DNA from: Romboutsia lituseburensis DSM 797
Lineage (GTDB): Bacteria > Bacillota > Clostridia > Peptostreptococcales > Peptostreptococcaceae
Length of the DNA stretch: 64,000 nucleotides
Assembly: GCF_900103615.1 (NCBI RefSeq)
Contig: NZ_FNGW01000001.1
Location: 248,001-312,000 of the forward strand
Reading direction: 5' to 3'
Below the pieces are notes generated by a model. That model worked only from the letters and a program-made list of their open reading frames with translations, was not told the DNA's origin and did no database searches. A program made the translations under genes and the position numbers. Shown one piece after another: positions 1 to 7,644 of this stretch. Position 1 is the stretch's first letter. Each line of letters opens with the position of its first letter.

Positions 1-505
1 TAATTCCATTTCCATCTAAACATCCTTTATGAGCTTGTTCATCACATCCTATAGCTAGTCCACTTACTACACAGTACTTATCTTTTCCAAAATCATATCC
101 TAATTTATACGCCATCTTTAATCCATCAACACTTGCATTTCTACTTCCAATAATATTTATTTTTTCAGTTTTTTCTATGCAATTATAGTTACCTTTGTAA
201 AAAAGCATAACCGGCTTATCGTCTATTTGCTTTAAACTATTAGGAAACTTTTCATTTAGTATATCTATGTATTTTATATTTGTTTTGTTAGAGTTTAAAA
301 TTATATTATAACTTTTTTCTTTAGCTTTTTTTATTTCATCTAGTGTAGGTAGATATATTCTTTTGTTTTTTAATTTGCTATTTATAAAAATTTCTAATAA
401 ATCTAATTCATTTAAAGGTAATTTTTCCATGTCTTTTATTAAACTAAGCACTGTTTTTCTTCCTATACTGGGTATACATAATAATGTCAATACTATATTA
501 TCCAT
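1..505 (-). CDS. dprA: DNA-processing protein DprA/Smf, 3' end cut by window edge
   Basis: The reading frame starts at 505 and runs off the left edge, so about 168 N-terminal residues are visible. They include the signature VSGLAIGCDEQAHKG, close to the DprA/Smf Rossmann-like motif (VSGLA-G-D--AH), preceded by IIGSRNAS, the usual start of that fold. The first 70 residues match the N-terminal helical extension of the family (IPSIGRKT). DprA loads RecA onto incoming single-stranded DNA in transformation, and it is widely conserved even in bacteria not known to be competent. An AAGGAG box lies 10 nt upstream of the ATG. The gene faces left, away from the amidase behind it, and is separated from it by a terminator-like hairpin. 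Confidence 0.88.
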   Translation of the reverse strand, partial: MDNIVLTLLCIPSIGRKTVLSLIKDMEKLPLNELDLLEIFINSKLKNKRIYLPTLDEIKKAKEKSYNIILNSNKTNIKYIDILNEKFPNSLKQIDDKPVMLFYKGNYNCIEKTEKINIIGSRNASVDGLKMAYKLGYDFGKDKYCVVSGLAIGCDEQAHKGCLDGNGI

Positions 506-560
506 ATATTAAAAGCTCCTTAAATATCTATTTTCTATTGTAGGTTCCCACTTAGATATA

Positions 561-592
561 AAAATATGCTACTATAATAAAATAGTAGCATA
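561..592 (-). terminator. Rho-independent terminator of the amidase gene
   Basis: An 11-bp inverted repeat (565-575 with 582-592, loop of 6) is followed on the minus strand by TTTTTATAT. It lies just after the amidase stop codon at 604 and before dprA. Confidence 0.75.
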
Positions 593-603
593 TGCTTTAA
601 TTT

Positions 604-1482
604 TTACTTATTTTTATTTATATACTGCATAACCATATCTAATGTTTCCCATCTGTCTTTTCCCTGGAAATTAAAATTACCTTTTAACTTTTCACATGCT
701 CCTCCTATGACAAATACAGTTTCTCCTAAACCAGGTTTATAAATACTCAAATCTACTACTATACAATATTTCAAATGCCAACTTAATATTTGTGCTATAT
801 TTTCATCAACTTGACTATTATATACAACACAGTATTTGTATAATTCTTCTTGAACTGCAGGAGGGTCTGTTGGCTTTTCTGGTTGACTTGGCTTATATTC
901 TATTCCAAAATATTTACAAACACCTTGCATTGTAGCTTCTGCTAATTCAGCTCTATATTCTTTTAATATTTTCAAATCATCTTTATTTGTATAAAATGCA
1001 TACTCTTCTAATATTGATGGCATCTGAGCTTTATATATAACCGTAAAATCAGCTACCTTAACACCTCTATCTTTTGCATTTGAATCTATTGATTTTATCA
1101 TCTTGTAAACTGAGTCTTGAACATATTTAGCTGCATCTTTTGAACTTTGACTAGCATTTGATGCAACATATGTTTCTGTTCCTCTTGCCGCATTAAACTC
1201 CGTTTGATACGCGTTAGAGTGTATACTAAAAAATAGTGCTGGAGGTTTATTTTGAGATTTCCAATAATCATTTGCTAGTTCTGCACGCTTTGTTAATCCC
1301 ATCTCATCTTTTTTTTCAGGATTAGGATTTGTTAAATAAACATTTAATCCATGTTTTTGAGCTAATTCTTTTATTCTATTTTGCATATCAGCATTAAATT
1401 CCCATTCTCTCATTGATTTGTCAGGTGCTTCTTTACCTTGAACGTACTCAGCATGACCACTATCTAAAATTAACAATTTCAT
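604..1482 (-). CDS. Endolysin-like N-acetylmuramoyl-L-alanine amidase (Amidase_3) with CD27L-type C-terminal domain
   Basis: Predicted zinc amidase cleaving the MurNAc-L-alanine bond of peptidoglycan. Residues about 1-190 are an Amidase_3 domain: LDSGHAE (zinc His), REWEFN (zinc Glu), FFSIHSNA (zinc His) and ILEEYAF (catalytic Glu). After a Pro-rich linker (PSQPEKPTDPP), the last 80 residues (YKYCVVYNSQVDE... VFVIGGACEK...KDRWETLD) resemble, from memory, the C-terminal cell-wall-binding domain of Clostridioides phage endolysin CD27L (YKHTIVYDGEVD...VVGGGACEK...NDRFDTL). There is no signal peptide, which also fits an endolysin. A longer frame begins at 1497, but GGGAG lies 8 nt before the ATG at 1482, so that start is preferred. 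No holin or other phage gene is visible nearby, so it may be a domesticated lysin or a sporulation/autolysis enzyme. Confidence 0.85.
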   Translation of the reverse strand: MKLLILDSGHAEYVQGKEAPDKSMREWEFNADMQNRIKELAQKHGLNVYLTNPNPEKKDEMGLTKRAELANDYWKSQNKPPALFFSIHSNAYQTEFNAARGTETYVASNASQSSKDAAKYVQDSVYKMIKSIDSNAKDRGVKVADFTVIYKAQMPSILEEYAFYTNKDDLKILKEYRAELAEATMQGVCKYFGIEYKPSQPEKPTDPPAVQEELYKYCVVYNSQVDENIAQILSWHLKYCIVVDLSIYKPGLGETVFVIGGACEKLKGNFNFQGKDRWETLDMVMQYINKNK

Positions 1483-1814
1483 TTTATCAACTCCCATTTA
1501 AGTTATATAATTTCCGTCTATAAATTTAGCTTAATTCAAATACTACTTTATAGTATTTATTAATATCTATTAAGCTATTAAATTTTAAGAATATAGTTTT
1601 CTGTCTCATATTATCTTATTAAAAGGAACATAAATATGTACTTACTAATTAAATTTATTTTTTACTTGTGTAAATGTATTAAAGTGTAGTATATTTAAAG
1701 TTCATGGTTTTATTGTTTTTAATATAAAATATATTAATTTTATTTCTGTTATACTTTATATTAAAAATATTAAAAAATATTTTTTAGTTAAATATGAGGG
1801 TGGGGTGAAATACA
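1483..1814. other. AT-rich divergent intergenic region
   Basis: About 330 bases between the divergent amidase and helicase genes. It must hold both promoters, but the sequence is so AT-rich that I cannot single out a convincing -35/-10 pair. I see no ORF with a ribosome binding site and no structured RNA. A GGGGTG box at 1802-1807 serves the downstream TTG start. Confidence 0.5.
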
Positions 1815-4800
1815 TTGGATTTTAAACTAATACAAGACTTAATTAAATCGAGAACGGATACCTCTAGATGGGTTAGGGGAATTAAATACTTTAATAGAAG
1901 ATTAGTCGATCATGTTACCTTTAATACAAGTGAAAGTATACTTTCTTTTGAAGGAATTTGTGAATCAGAATACTATAATGAAGTTTACCCAACGTATGTT
2001 GCTATTGATATAAATGATATGAAAATAATTAGCACTAGATGTACGTGTGAAGATTTTAGAGCAAAAAGTCTTACTGATTCTTATTTTATATGTAAACATA
2101 TAGCAGCAACTTCTATATATGGCATTCAATTAGCAAAGAGAGATTATGCTACTGGATTAGTTACTAAGATAACAGAAAAAGAAAGTTTAGTAGTTGTACC
2201 TTCTCAACCTAATAAAAAGTTGCTTTTTCATTTTGATAACTCAAAAAAAGAATTTATCAATTTAGAAGTAAATGTATCTATAGAAGACGAAAAAGTTTTT
2301 GCAGATTTTAAAATAGGTCAAGATAAAATGTACGTGTTAAAAAATATTAAAGACTTTGCATATGCTAAAGCTAACGGATATACATTACAATATGGTAAAA
2401 ATTTCACTTATAATCCTAATATTCATATATTCGAATCTAAATATGATAATTTAATTGATATATTAGAAAACTACGGCAATAATTTATCATCTTATTTGAG
2501 TGTATCTAATCCTAAATTAATGCATATAGGTAAAAGTGAATTAAAGCTATTTTTAAATAATTTAAAAGATATACCATTCACTCTTACATTAAATGATACT
2601 GTGTATAGTCCTAAAATTTCAACTCAGACTTTACCAATTTCTTTTGATGTAGAAAATGAGGATGGAAAAATAAAATTAAAAGCTAATAATGATTTACCAA
2701 TTCCACTTACAAGCAAAGGTGATGTAGTCTTATTTAATGAATATATATATCTATTATCATCTAATTACAGCTATAACTATGTAAATCTTTACTCTGCACT
2801 TAAAGAACAGAAAAGCATTTGTTTCGATAAAGAAGATACACAAGGTGTTTTTAGTAATTTAATACCTAAACTATCTCAATTTTGTAAATCTATTAGTATA
2901 GACAATGAAATAAAAAATAATATAGTCAACTCATTTAAAACAAAGTTTTATTTTGATCTTAAGGGAACTACTATAATATGTGATGTTAAGTATATATATG
3001 ATGATGAAAATGGAACTAAATTTATACTTAATGATTTAGATAAAGAACAAATAATAAAAGATAAGATTACATCTTTAGGGTTTAGTTTTGAAAGTAACTT
3101 TTTTGTATTTAAAGGCACTGATGAACAACTTTATGAACTTCTAAGTGAAGAGATTATAAACTTAAAAGAAATTGGAGATGTTTATTATTCAGATAAATTC
3201 AAAGCTAAGAAAATATATAACTCATCATCTATTCAAGCATCACTAAGAGATGGAGTTGATGGATACTTAGACTTTTCATTTAATATAGAAGATATAAACA
3301 AAGATGAATACAAAGATATTATATTAGCATTTAAAGAAAATTCTAAGTTTTATAAATTAAAAAATGGTAACTTTTTAAATCTTGAGCAAAAAGAAACAAA
3401 AGATTTCTTTGAACTTTTAGACAATTTAGACTTAGTTAATAATAGTGAGTCATCTAAAATTCATAATAGTAAAATGCTTTACTTAAATGACTTTTTTGAA
3501 AATAAAAATTTAGATTTTATTTCAGGAAAAGATTTAGTAAAAGATATATCTAAAAAATTTGAAAATATAAAAACTTTAAAGATCGATGTTCCAAATGATT
3601 TAAAAGCTAACTTAAGAGAATATCAGGTTGATGGTCTTAATTGGTTTAACACATTAAATCATTATGAGTTTGGTGGAATACTTGCAGATGAAATGGGACT
3701 TGGTAAAACTTTACAAACTATAAGTTTCTTATTATCTAAAAAAAGTGATACGTGTAAAAGTATAATAATTACACCAACGTCTTTAATTTATAATTGGAAA
3801 AATGAATTTGAAACTTTTGCACCTACAATAAAAGTTTTATTAGTTCATGGAAATAAAAAAGATCGAGAAAAGGCAATTGAATCAATAAATGAATATGATG
3901 TAGTTATAACAACTTACGGAACACTTAGAAATGACTTAGAAAGCTATTCAAATACAGTATTTAATTACTGTATAATCGATGAGGCACAAAATATAAAAAA
4001 TCCAATTGCATTAAGTACAGAAGCTGTAAAAAATGTTAATGCTAAAGTTAAGTTTGCTCTTACTGGTACACCTATAGAAAACAATTTAATGGAATTATGG
4101 TCTATTTTTGATTTTGTTATGCCGGGATATTTATATAATAAAAGTAAATTCCAAGACTTATTTATATATAGTGATAATAATAGTGAAAACTTAAAAAAAT
4201 TAATAAAGCCATTTATTCTAAGAAGAACTAAATCTGAGGTTATGAAAGAATTACCAGAGAAAATCGAGAAAAAGTTCTTTGTAGAATTAAATAAAGATCA
4301 AAGAAAAATATATAGTACTTATGTTTCTGACTTAAGTAAAAAACTTCAAGAAAAAGATGTTAAAAAAGATAGAATAGTTATTTTTTCTTACTTAACAAAA
4401 TTAAGACAATTATGTTTAGATCCTCGAATAATTTTAGAGGACTATAATAAAAAAAGTTCAAAAATAGAAACTACAATAGAACTTTTAAATGACTACATTG
4501 AAAATGGTCATAAGATACTTTTATTCTCTCAGTTCACTTCTGTTCTTAAAAACTTAGGAAATGAACTTAATAAAAATAATATATCTTATTCTTATATAGA
4601 TGGTCAAACACCTGCTAAGGAAAGACTAAAACTTGTTGATGAATTTAATACTAGCGACAATAATAAAGTATTCTTAATATCTTTAAAAGCAGGTGGAACA
4701 GGTCTTAACTTAACTAGTGCAGATGTTGTTATACATTTTGACCCTTGGTGGAATCCATCAGTTGAAAACCAAGCTAGTGACAGAGCTCATAGATTTGGTC

Positions 4801-4976
4801 AAAAAAATGCTGTTGAGGTTATTAAATTAATAGCTAAAGGAACTATAGAAGAAAAAATAATAAAACTTCAAGAAAATAAAAACGAACTTATTGAAGAATT
4901 TATAAATGGTGATCTCTCTAATCAAAATACTCTTAGAAGTCTTTCTGATAAAGAAATAATTGATTTATTTAATTAA
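1815..4976 (+). CDS. SWIM zinc-finger SNF2-family DNA helicase/ATPase
   Basis: A 1053-residue Swi2/Snf2 ATPase of the bacterial type. A SWIM zinc finger (CTC then CKH, about residues 76-96) is followed by a long poorly conserved SNF2-associated region and a helicase core from about residue 595. The core shows motif I ADEMGLGKT (about 624), motif II DEAQ (about 722), motif III LTGTP, and motifs V/VI in AGGTGLNL and NQASDRAHRFGQ. Such proteins translocate on double-stranded DNA; the bacterial role is unclear and may be repair or transcription recycling. The start is TTG: GGGGTG sits 7 nt upstream and no closer ATG exists. It is a single-gene unit ending in a bidirectional terminator. No methylase or nuclease neighbour suggests a defence role. 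Confidence 0.92.
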   Translation: MDFKLIQDLIKSRTDTSRWVRGIKYFNRRLVDHVTFNTSESILSFEGICESEYYNEVYPTYVAIDINDMKIISTRCTCEDFRAKSLTDSYFICKHIAATSIYGIQLAKRDYATGLVTKITEKESLVVVPSQPNKKLLFHFDNSKKEFINLEVNVSIEDEKVFADFKIGQDKMYVLKNIKDFAYAKANGYTLQYGKNFTYNPNIHIFESKYDNLIDILENYGNNLSSYLSVSNPKLMHIGKSELKLFLNNLKDIPFTLTLNDTVYSPKISTQTLPISFDVENEDGKIKLKANNDLPIPLTSKGDVVLFNEYIYLLSSNYSYNYVNLYSALKEQKSICFDKEDTQGVFSNLIPKLSQFCKSISIDNEIKNNIVNSFKTKFYFDLKGTTIICDVKYIYDDENGTKFILNDLDKEQIIKDKITSLGFSFESNFFVFKGTDEQLYELLSEEIINLKEIGDVYYSDKFKAKKIYNSSSIQASLRDGVDGYLDFSFNIEDINKDEYKDIILAFKENSKFYKLKNGNFLNLEQKETKDFFELLDNLDLVNNSESSKIHNSKMLYLNDFFENKNLDFISGKDLVKDISKKFENIKTLKIDVPNDLKANLREYQVDGLNWFNTLNHYEFGGILADEMGLGKTLQTISFLLSKKSDTCKSIIITPTSLIYNWKNEFETFAPTIKVLLVHGNKKDREKAIESINEYDVVITTYGTLRNDLESYSNTVFNYCIIDEAQNIKNPIALSTEAVKNVNAKVKFALTGTPIENNLMELWSIFDFVMPGYLYNKSKFQDLFIYSDNNSENLKKLIKPFILRRTKSEVMKELPEKIEKKFFVELNKDQRKIYSTYVSDLSKKLQEKDVKKDRIVIFSYLTKLRQLCLDPRIILEDYNKKSSKIETTIELLNDYIENGHKILLFSQFTSVLKNLGNELNKNNISYSYIDGQTPAKERLKLVDEFNTSDNNKVFLISLKAGGTGLNLTSADVVIHFDPWWNPSVENQASDRAHRFGQKNAVEVIKLIAKGTIEEKIIKLQENKNELIEEFINGDLSNQNTLRSLSDKEIIDLFN

Positions 4977-4980
4977 TAAA

Positions 4981-5014
4981 AAAGAGTTATTATAATTTTT
5001 TATAATAACTCTTT
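4981..5014. terminator. Bidirectional terminator between convergent genes
   Basis: A 14-bp perfect stem (4981-4994 with 5001-5014) has a T-rich loop and T/A runs on both sides. It serves the helicase on the plus strand and the converging membrane-protein gene on the minus strand. Confidence 0.85.
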
Positions 5015-5015
5015 T

Positions 5016-5810
5016 TTATTTATGCTTATTTTTTATAATTTGTTTAAGACTACTAAATCTTTCATGGCTATATTTATGTTTCATATTTGGAAATGCTTTT
5101 ATTATTCGCCTTTGATTTATTGATTTGTTTTTTATGGTATATAGTTTTTTTATAATTTCTTCAATTTTCTCTGTTTTTATTTCACCTTTATTTTTAAGAT
5201 TTTCCAATAAACTCTTAATATTATCTTCATCAAATCTTTCAGGATTTATATTTATATGTTTTAACTCTATAGTTAACTCCTCTAATGATTTTAATTTGTA
5301 TTTTAAATTATTCATAGATAATATAGTAAAACTTAAATCAATACAAAGTAGTATAAGATTGTTTATTGCTAAAAATATTAAAAATAATGTTGGTATAGAT
5401 AATATAAAACTAGATATACTCTTATGAATTACTTTAATTAATACAACTGACATTGCTCCAAATAATAAAGAGTTTTTGAGACATACTCTTCCCTTTATAT
5501 TAAATTTTTTTCTTGAGTAATCCCACCATGTTGTCTTAAAAAACATTTCTAGCAAATAACCAGTTATATATTCAAGTATGGATGTTACTATTATTCCACA
5601 TAAAAAAAGCTCAAAAATATTATTTCCATATCTTTTAAGAAAAAAAATAACAATCAATGCACCAAATCCATAAATAGGACATACTGGGCCATTTAAAAAA
5701 CCTCTATTTATAATTTTTTTATGACCGATAGAACAATAAATGCATTCACTAATCCACCCTAAAAATGCATATATGAAGAAGTATAATATAATTTCTAAAA
5801 ATACCCTCAT
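5016..5810 (-). CDS. CmpB-family (putative ABC-transporter type IV) membrane protein
   Basis: A 264-residue protein whose N-terminal half has about four to five hydrophobic segments and the hallmark FLGWISECIYCS and NRGFLNGPVCPIYGFGA, followed by LEYITGYLLE and TTWWDYS. These match the Firmicutes family PF06541 (ABC_trans_CmpB, 'putative ABC-transporter type IV'), whose function is not established. The C-terminal 90 residues are charged and probably cytoplasmic, ending in a basic tail (HERFSSLKQIIKNKHK). No ATPase gene is adjacent, so the ABC label should not be read as evidence of transport. It is transcribed alone and converges on the helicase gene. Confidence 0.8.
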   Translation of the reverse strand: MRVFLEIILYFFIYAFLGWISECIYCSIGHKKIINRGFLNGPVCPIYGFGALIVIFFLKRYGNNIFELFLCGIIVTSILEYITGYLLEMFFKTTWWDYSRKKFNIKGRVCLKNSLLFGAMSVVLIKVIHKSISSFILSIPTLFLIFLAINNLILLCIDLSFTILSMNNLKYKLKSLEELTIELKHININPERFDEDNIKSLLENLKNKGEIKTEKIEEIIKKLYTIKNKSINQRRIIKAFPNMKHKYSHERFSSLKQIIKNKHK

Positions 5811-5891
5811 TTATATCACCCTTAAACTCTAAGTTATTATATTATTCTATGAATGTATTTATATTTTGTTATTACTCTTATAGCTTAGTTG

Positions 5892-5927
5892 TGCAAATAT
5901 TTTTGCAATTCTGCATATTTATTTGCA
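5892..5927 (+). promoter_or_regulatory. Tandem TGC-N10-GCA dyads, putative sigma-54 enhancer (UAS) of the NhaC gene
   Basis: Two 16-bp dyads, TGCAAATATTTTTGCA (5892-5907) and TGCATATTTATTTGCA (5912-5927), are separated by ATTC, giving a 20-bp repeat. They sit about 145-180 bp upstream of the -24/-12 promoter, the usual place for enhancer-binding-protein sites. A similar pair lies upstream of ord (33876-33912). Confidence 0.55.
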
Positions 5928-6070
5928 CTTTGCTAAAAATTTCAGTTCACAAATGTTAAAGATTCATTAAATTTTTTTAATATATTTAAATTTTCTTAAC
6001 ATTGATATTTTCTAAATTGTCTAAATATTTAAACTTTATTATCTGATTTTTACGGCCTTATATTTTATTT

Positions 6071-6086
6071 TGGCACAAAAATTGCT
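6071..6086 (+). promoter_or_regulatory. Sigma-54 (RpoN) promoter of the NhaC-family gene
   Basis: TGGCAC-AAAAA-TTGCT matches the -24/-12 consensus TGGCAC-N5-TTGCW fully, with exactly 10 bases between the invariant GG and GC. Transcription would begin near 6097, giving a leader of about 70 nt before the start codon at 6166. Confidence 0.8.
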
Positions 6087-6165
6087 TTATAAAACTAAAA
6101 AGCATATCCTTTCGTAACTTTCATCTATAAGTTAGATTAAAAATTTAAGGGGGTTTTTATACCAT

Positions 6166-7602
6166 ATGGAAGATAAACAGAAAAGGCAAGCTACGTTATT
6201 TGATGCATTAATTCCTATAGGATGTTTAGTATTATTTTTAGGTGTTTCTATTTTTAAATTTGGGGCTTCTCCTCATGTTCCATTGATTGGAGGTACTATT
6301 GTTGCTGCACTTATCGCAGTTTGCAGATTAGGTTATTCGTGGGGTGAACTAGAAGAAAGTATGTTTGTAACTATAAAAATGGCTATGCAAGCTATTTTAA
6401 TAATCATGATAATAGGTGTTCTTATTGGAACATGGATAATCAGTGGTATAGTTCCTGCTATGATATACTGGGGGCTTGAAATTCTATCACCACAAATATT
6501 CTTAGTAGCAACTGTATTAATCTGTGGAATTGTATCTATAGCTACAGGTTCTTCCTGGACTACTATGGGAACAGTGGGTGTTGCACTTCTAGGAATCGGT
6601 CAAGGGTTAGGGATACCCGCACCATTAGTTGCTGGTTCTATAATATCAGGTTCATACTTTGGAGATAAGCTTTCTCCACTATCAGAAACTACTAACCTTG
6701 CTCCTGCTATGGCTGGTACTAATTTATTTGATCATATAAAATTTATGCTTTATTCCACAGTTCCATCATTAATTATTTGTTTAATCATTTATGGTTTTAT
6801 GGGAATGAAATATGTTGGACAAGATTTAGATTTATCTCAAATTACTTTAATCAGAGAAACTCTGGCAAGTTCATTTAACACATTATCTCCTATTTTATTT
6901 ATTCCACCAATAATAGTTATAACATTAGTAATATTTAAAGTTCCTGCAATTCCAGGGCTTATAGCTGGTGCTGTCTTAGGATTTGTATTCGCTATAGTAT
7001 TCCAAGGAGCATCTGTTGGAGATATTATTAACACTGCTCATAGTGGATTTGTTTCTTCTAGTGGAGTTGCTGCAGTTGATGACTTGCTATCTAAAGGTGG
7101 ATTAATGTCTATGATGTCTACTGTATCACTTACAATATGCGCCTTATCTTTAGGAGGTATTTTAGAGAAAACAGGAATGCTACAAGTTTTAGCTTCTTCT
7201 ATACTAAAGTTTGCAAAAGGAACATTTGGCGTTGTATTTGCTACAATGGCTACATGTGTCCTAACAAATGCAGTTGCTGGTGAACAATACCTTTCAATAG
7301 TTATACCTGGTAGAATGTATAAAGATGAATACTTAAAAAGAGGATTACATCCAAAAATGCTTTCAAGAGCGCTTGAAGACAGTGGTACAATGAGTTCAGC
7401 ACTAGTACCCTGGAATACATGTGGTGCTTACATATATGGTACATTAGGAGTTAGTACATTTGCTTACTTCCCTTATGCTTTTTTAAATTTAATAAATCCT
7501 TTAGTTTCTTTATTCTTAATAGCTATTAAATTTAAAATTGAAACTATATCTGAAGATGAAATAGAGAAACTACAAAACCCTGAAAATCAAAGCTTAGCTT
7601 AA
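6166..7602 (+). CDS. NhaC-family Na+/H+ or metabolite antiporter
   Basis: A 478-residue polytopic membrane protein with about 11-12 hydrophobic segments. It has the NhaC-family pattern: an Ala/Gly-rich core with TGSSWTTMGTVG and GSYFGDKLSPLSETTNLAPAMAG, and a second repeat with VLTNAVAGEQYLS and ALVPWNTCGAYIYGTLG. The family includes Na+/H+ antiporters, MleN-type malate/lactate antiporters and probable amino-acid exchangers, so substrate cannot be read from sequence. It is monocistronic. A sigma-54 promoter and tandem dyads precede it, similar to those of the ornithine operon, which suggests a role in amino-acid fermentation (for example ornithine, arginine or product exchange). AAGGGGG lies 12 nt upstream of the ATG, a rather long spacing, but no better in-frame start exists. 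Confidence 0.87.
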   Translation: MEDKQKRQATLFDALIPIGCLVLFLGVSIFKFGASPHVPLIGGTIVAALIAVCRLGYSWGELEESMFVTIKMAMQAILIIMIIGVLIGTWIISGIVPAMIYWGLEILSPQIFLVATVLICGIVSIATGSSWTTMGTVGVALLGIGQGLGIPAPLVAGSIISGSYFGDKLSPLSETTNLAPAMAGTNLFDHIKFMLYSTVPSLIICLIIYGFMGMKYVGQDLDLSQITLIRETLASSFNTLSPILFIPPIIVITLVIFKVPAIPGLIAGAVLGFVFAIVFQGASVGDIINTAHSGFVSSSGVAAVDDLLSKGGLMSMMSTVSLTICALSLGGILEKTGMLQVLASSILKFAKGTFGVVFATMATCVLTNAVAGEQYLSIVIPGRMYKDEYLKRGLHPKMLSRALEDSGTMSSALVPWNTCGAYIYGTLGVSTFAYFPYAFLNLINPLVSLFLIAIKFKIETISEDEIEKLQNPENQSLA

Positions 7603-7607
7603 AAATA

Positions 7608-7643
7608 AAAATGCTTACCTAAATTTTAGGTAAGCATTTTTTA
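7608..7643. terminator. Bidirectional terminator
   Basis: A long inverted repeat (ATGCTTACCTAAA at 7611-7623 with its complement up to 7637) is flanked by an A run and a T run. It separates the convergent NhaC and PAS-kinase genes. Confidence 0.87.
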
Positions 7644-7644
7644 T

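Noticed and set aside
604-930. Internal translation start giving a free cell-wall-binding domain, as reported for CD27L and CTP1L endolysins
   Set aside because: I looked for ATG, GTG or TTG with a ribosome binding site near the linker on the minus strand. The in-frame ATG (ATGCAAGGTG) has only a weak purine stretch upstream, so there is no sequence support.
1815-4976. SNF2 helicase as part of a defence island
   Set aside because: No methyltransferase, nuclease, phospholipase-D or other defence partner is adjacent; the neighbours are a lysin-like amidase and a CmpB-family membrane protein. It looks like the common standalone SWIM/SNF2 protein of clostridia.
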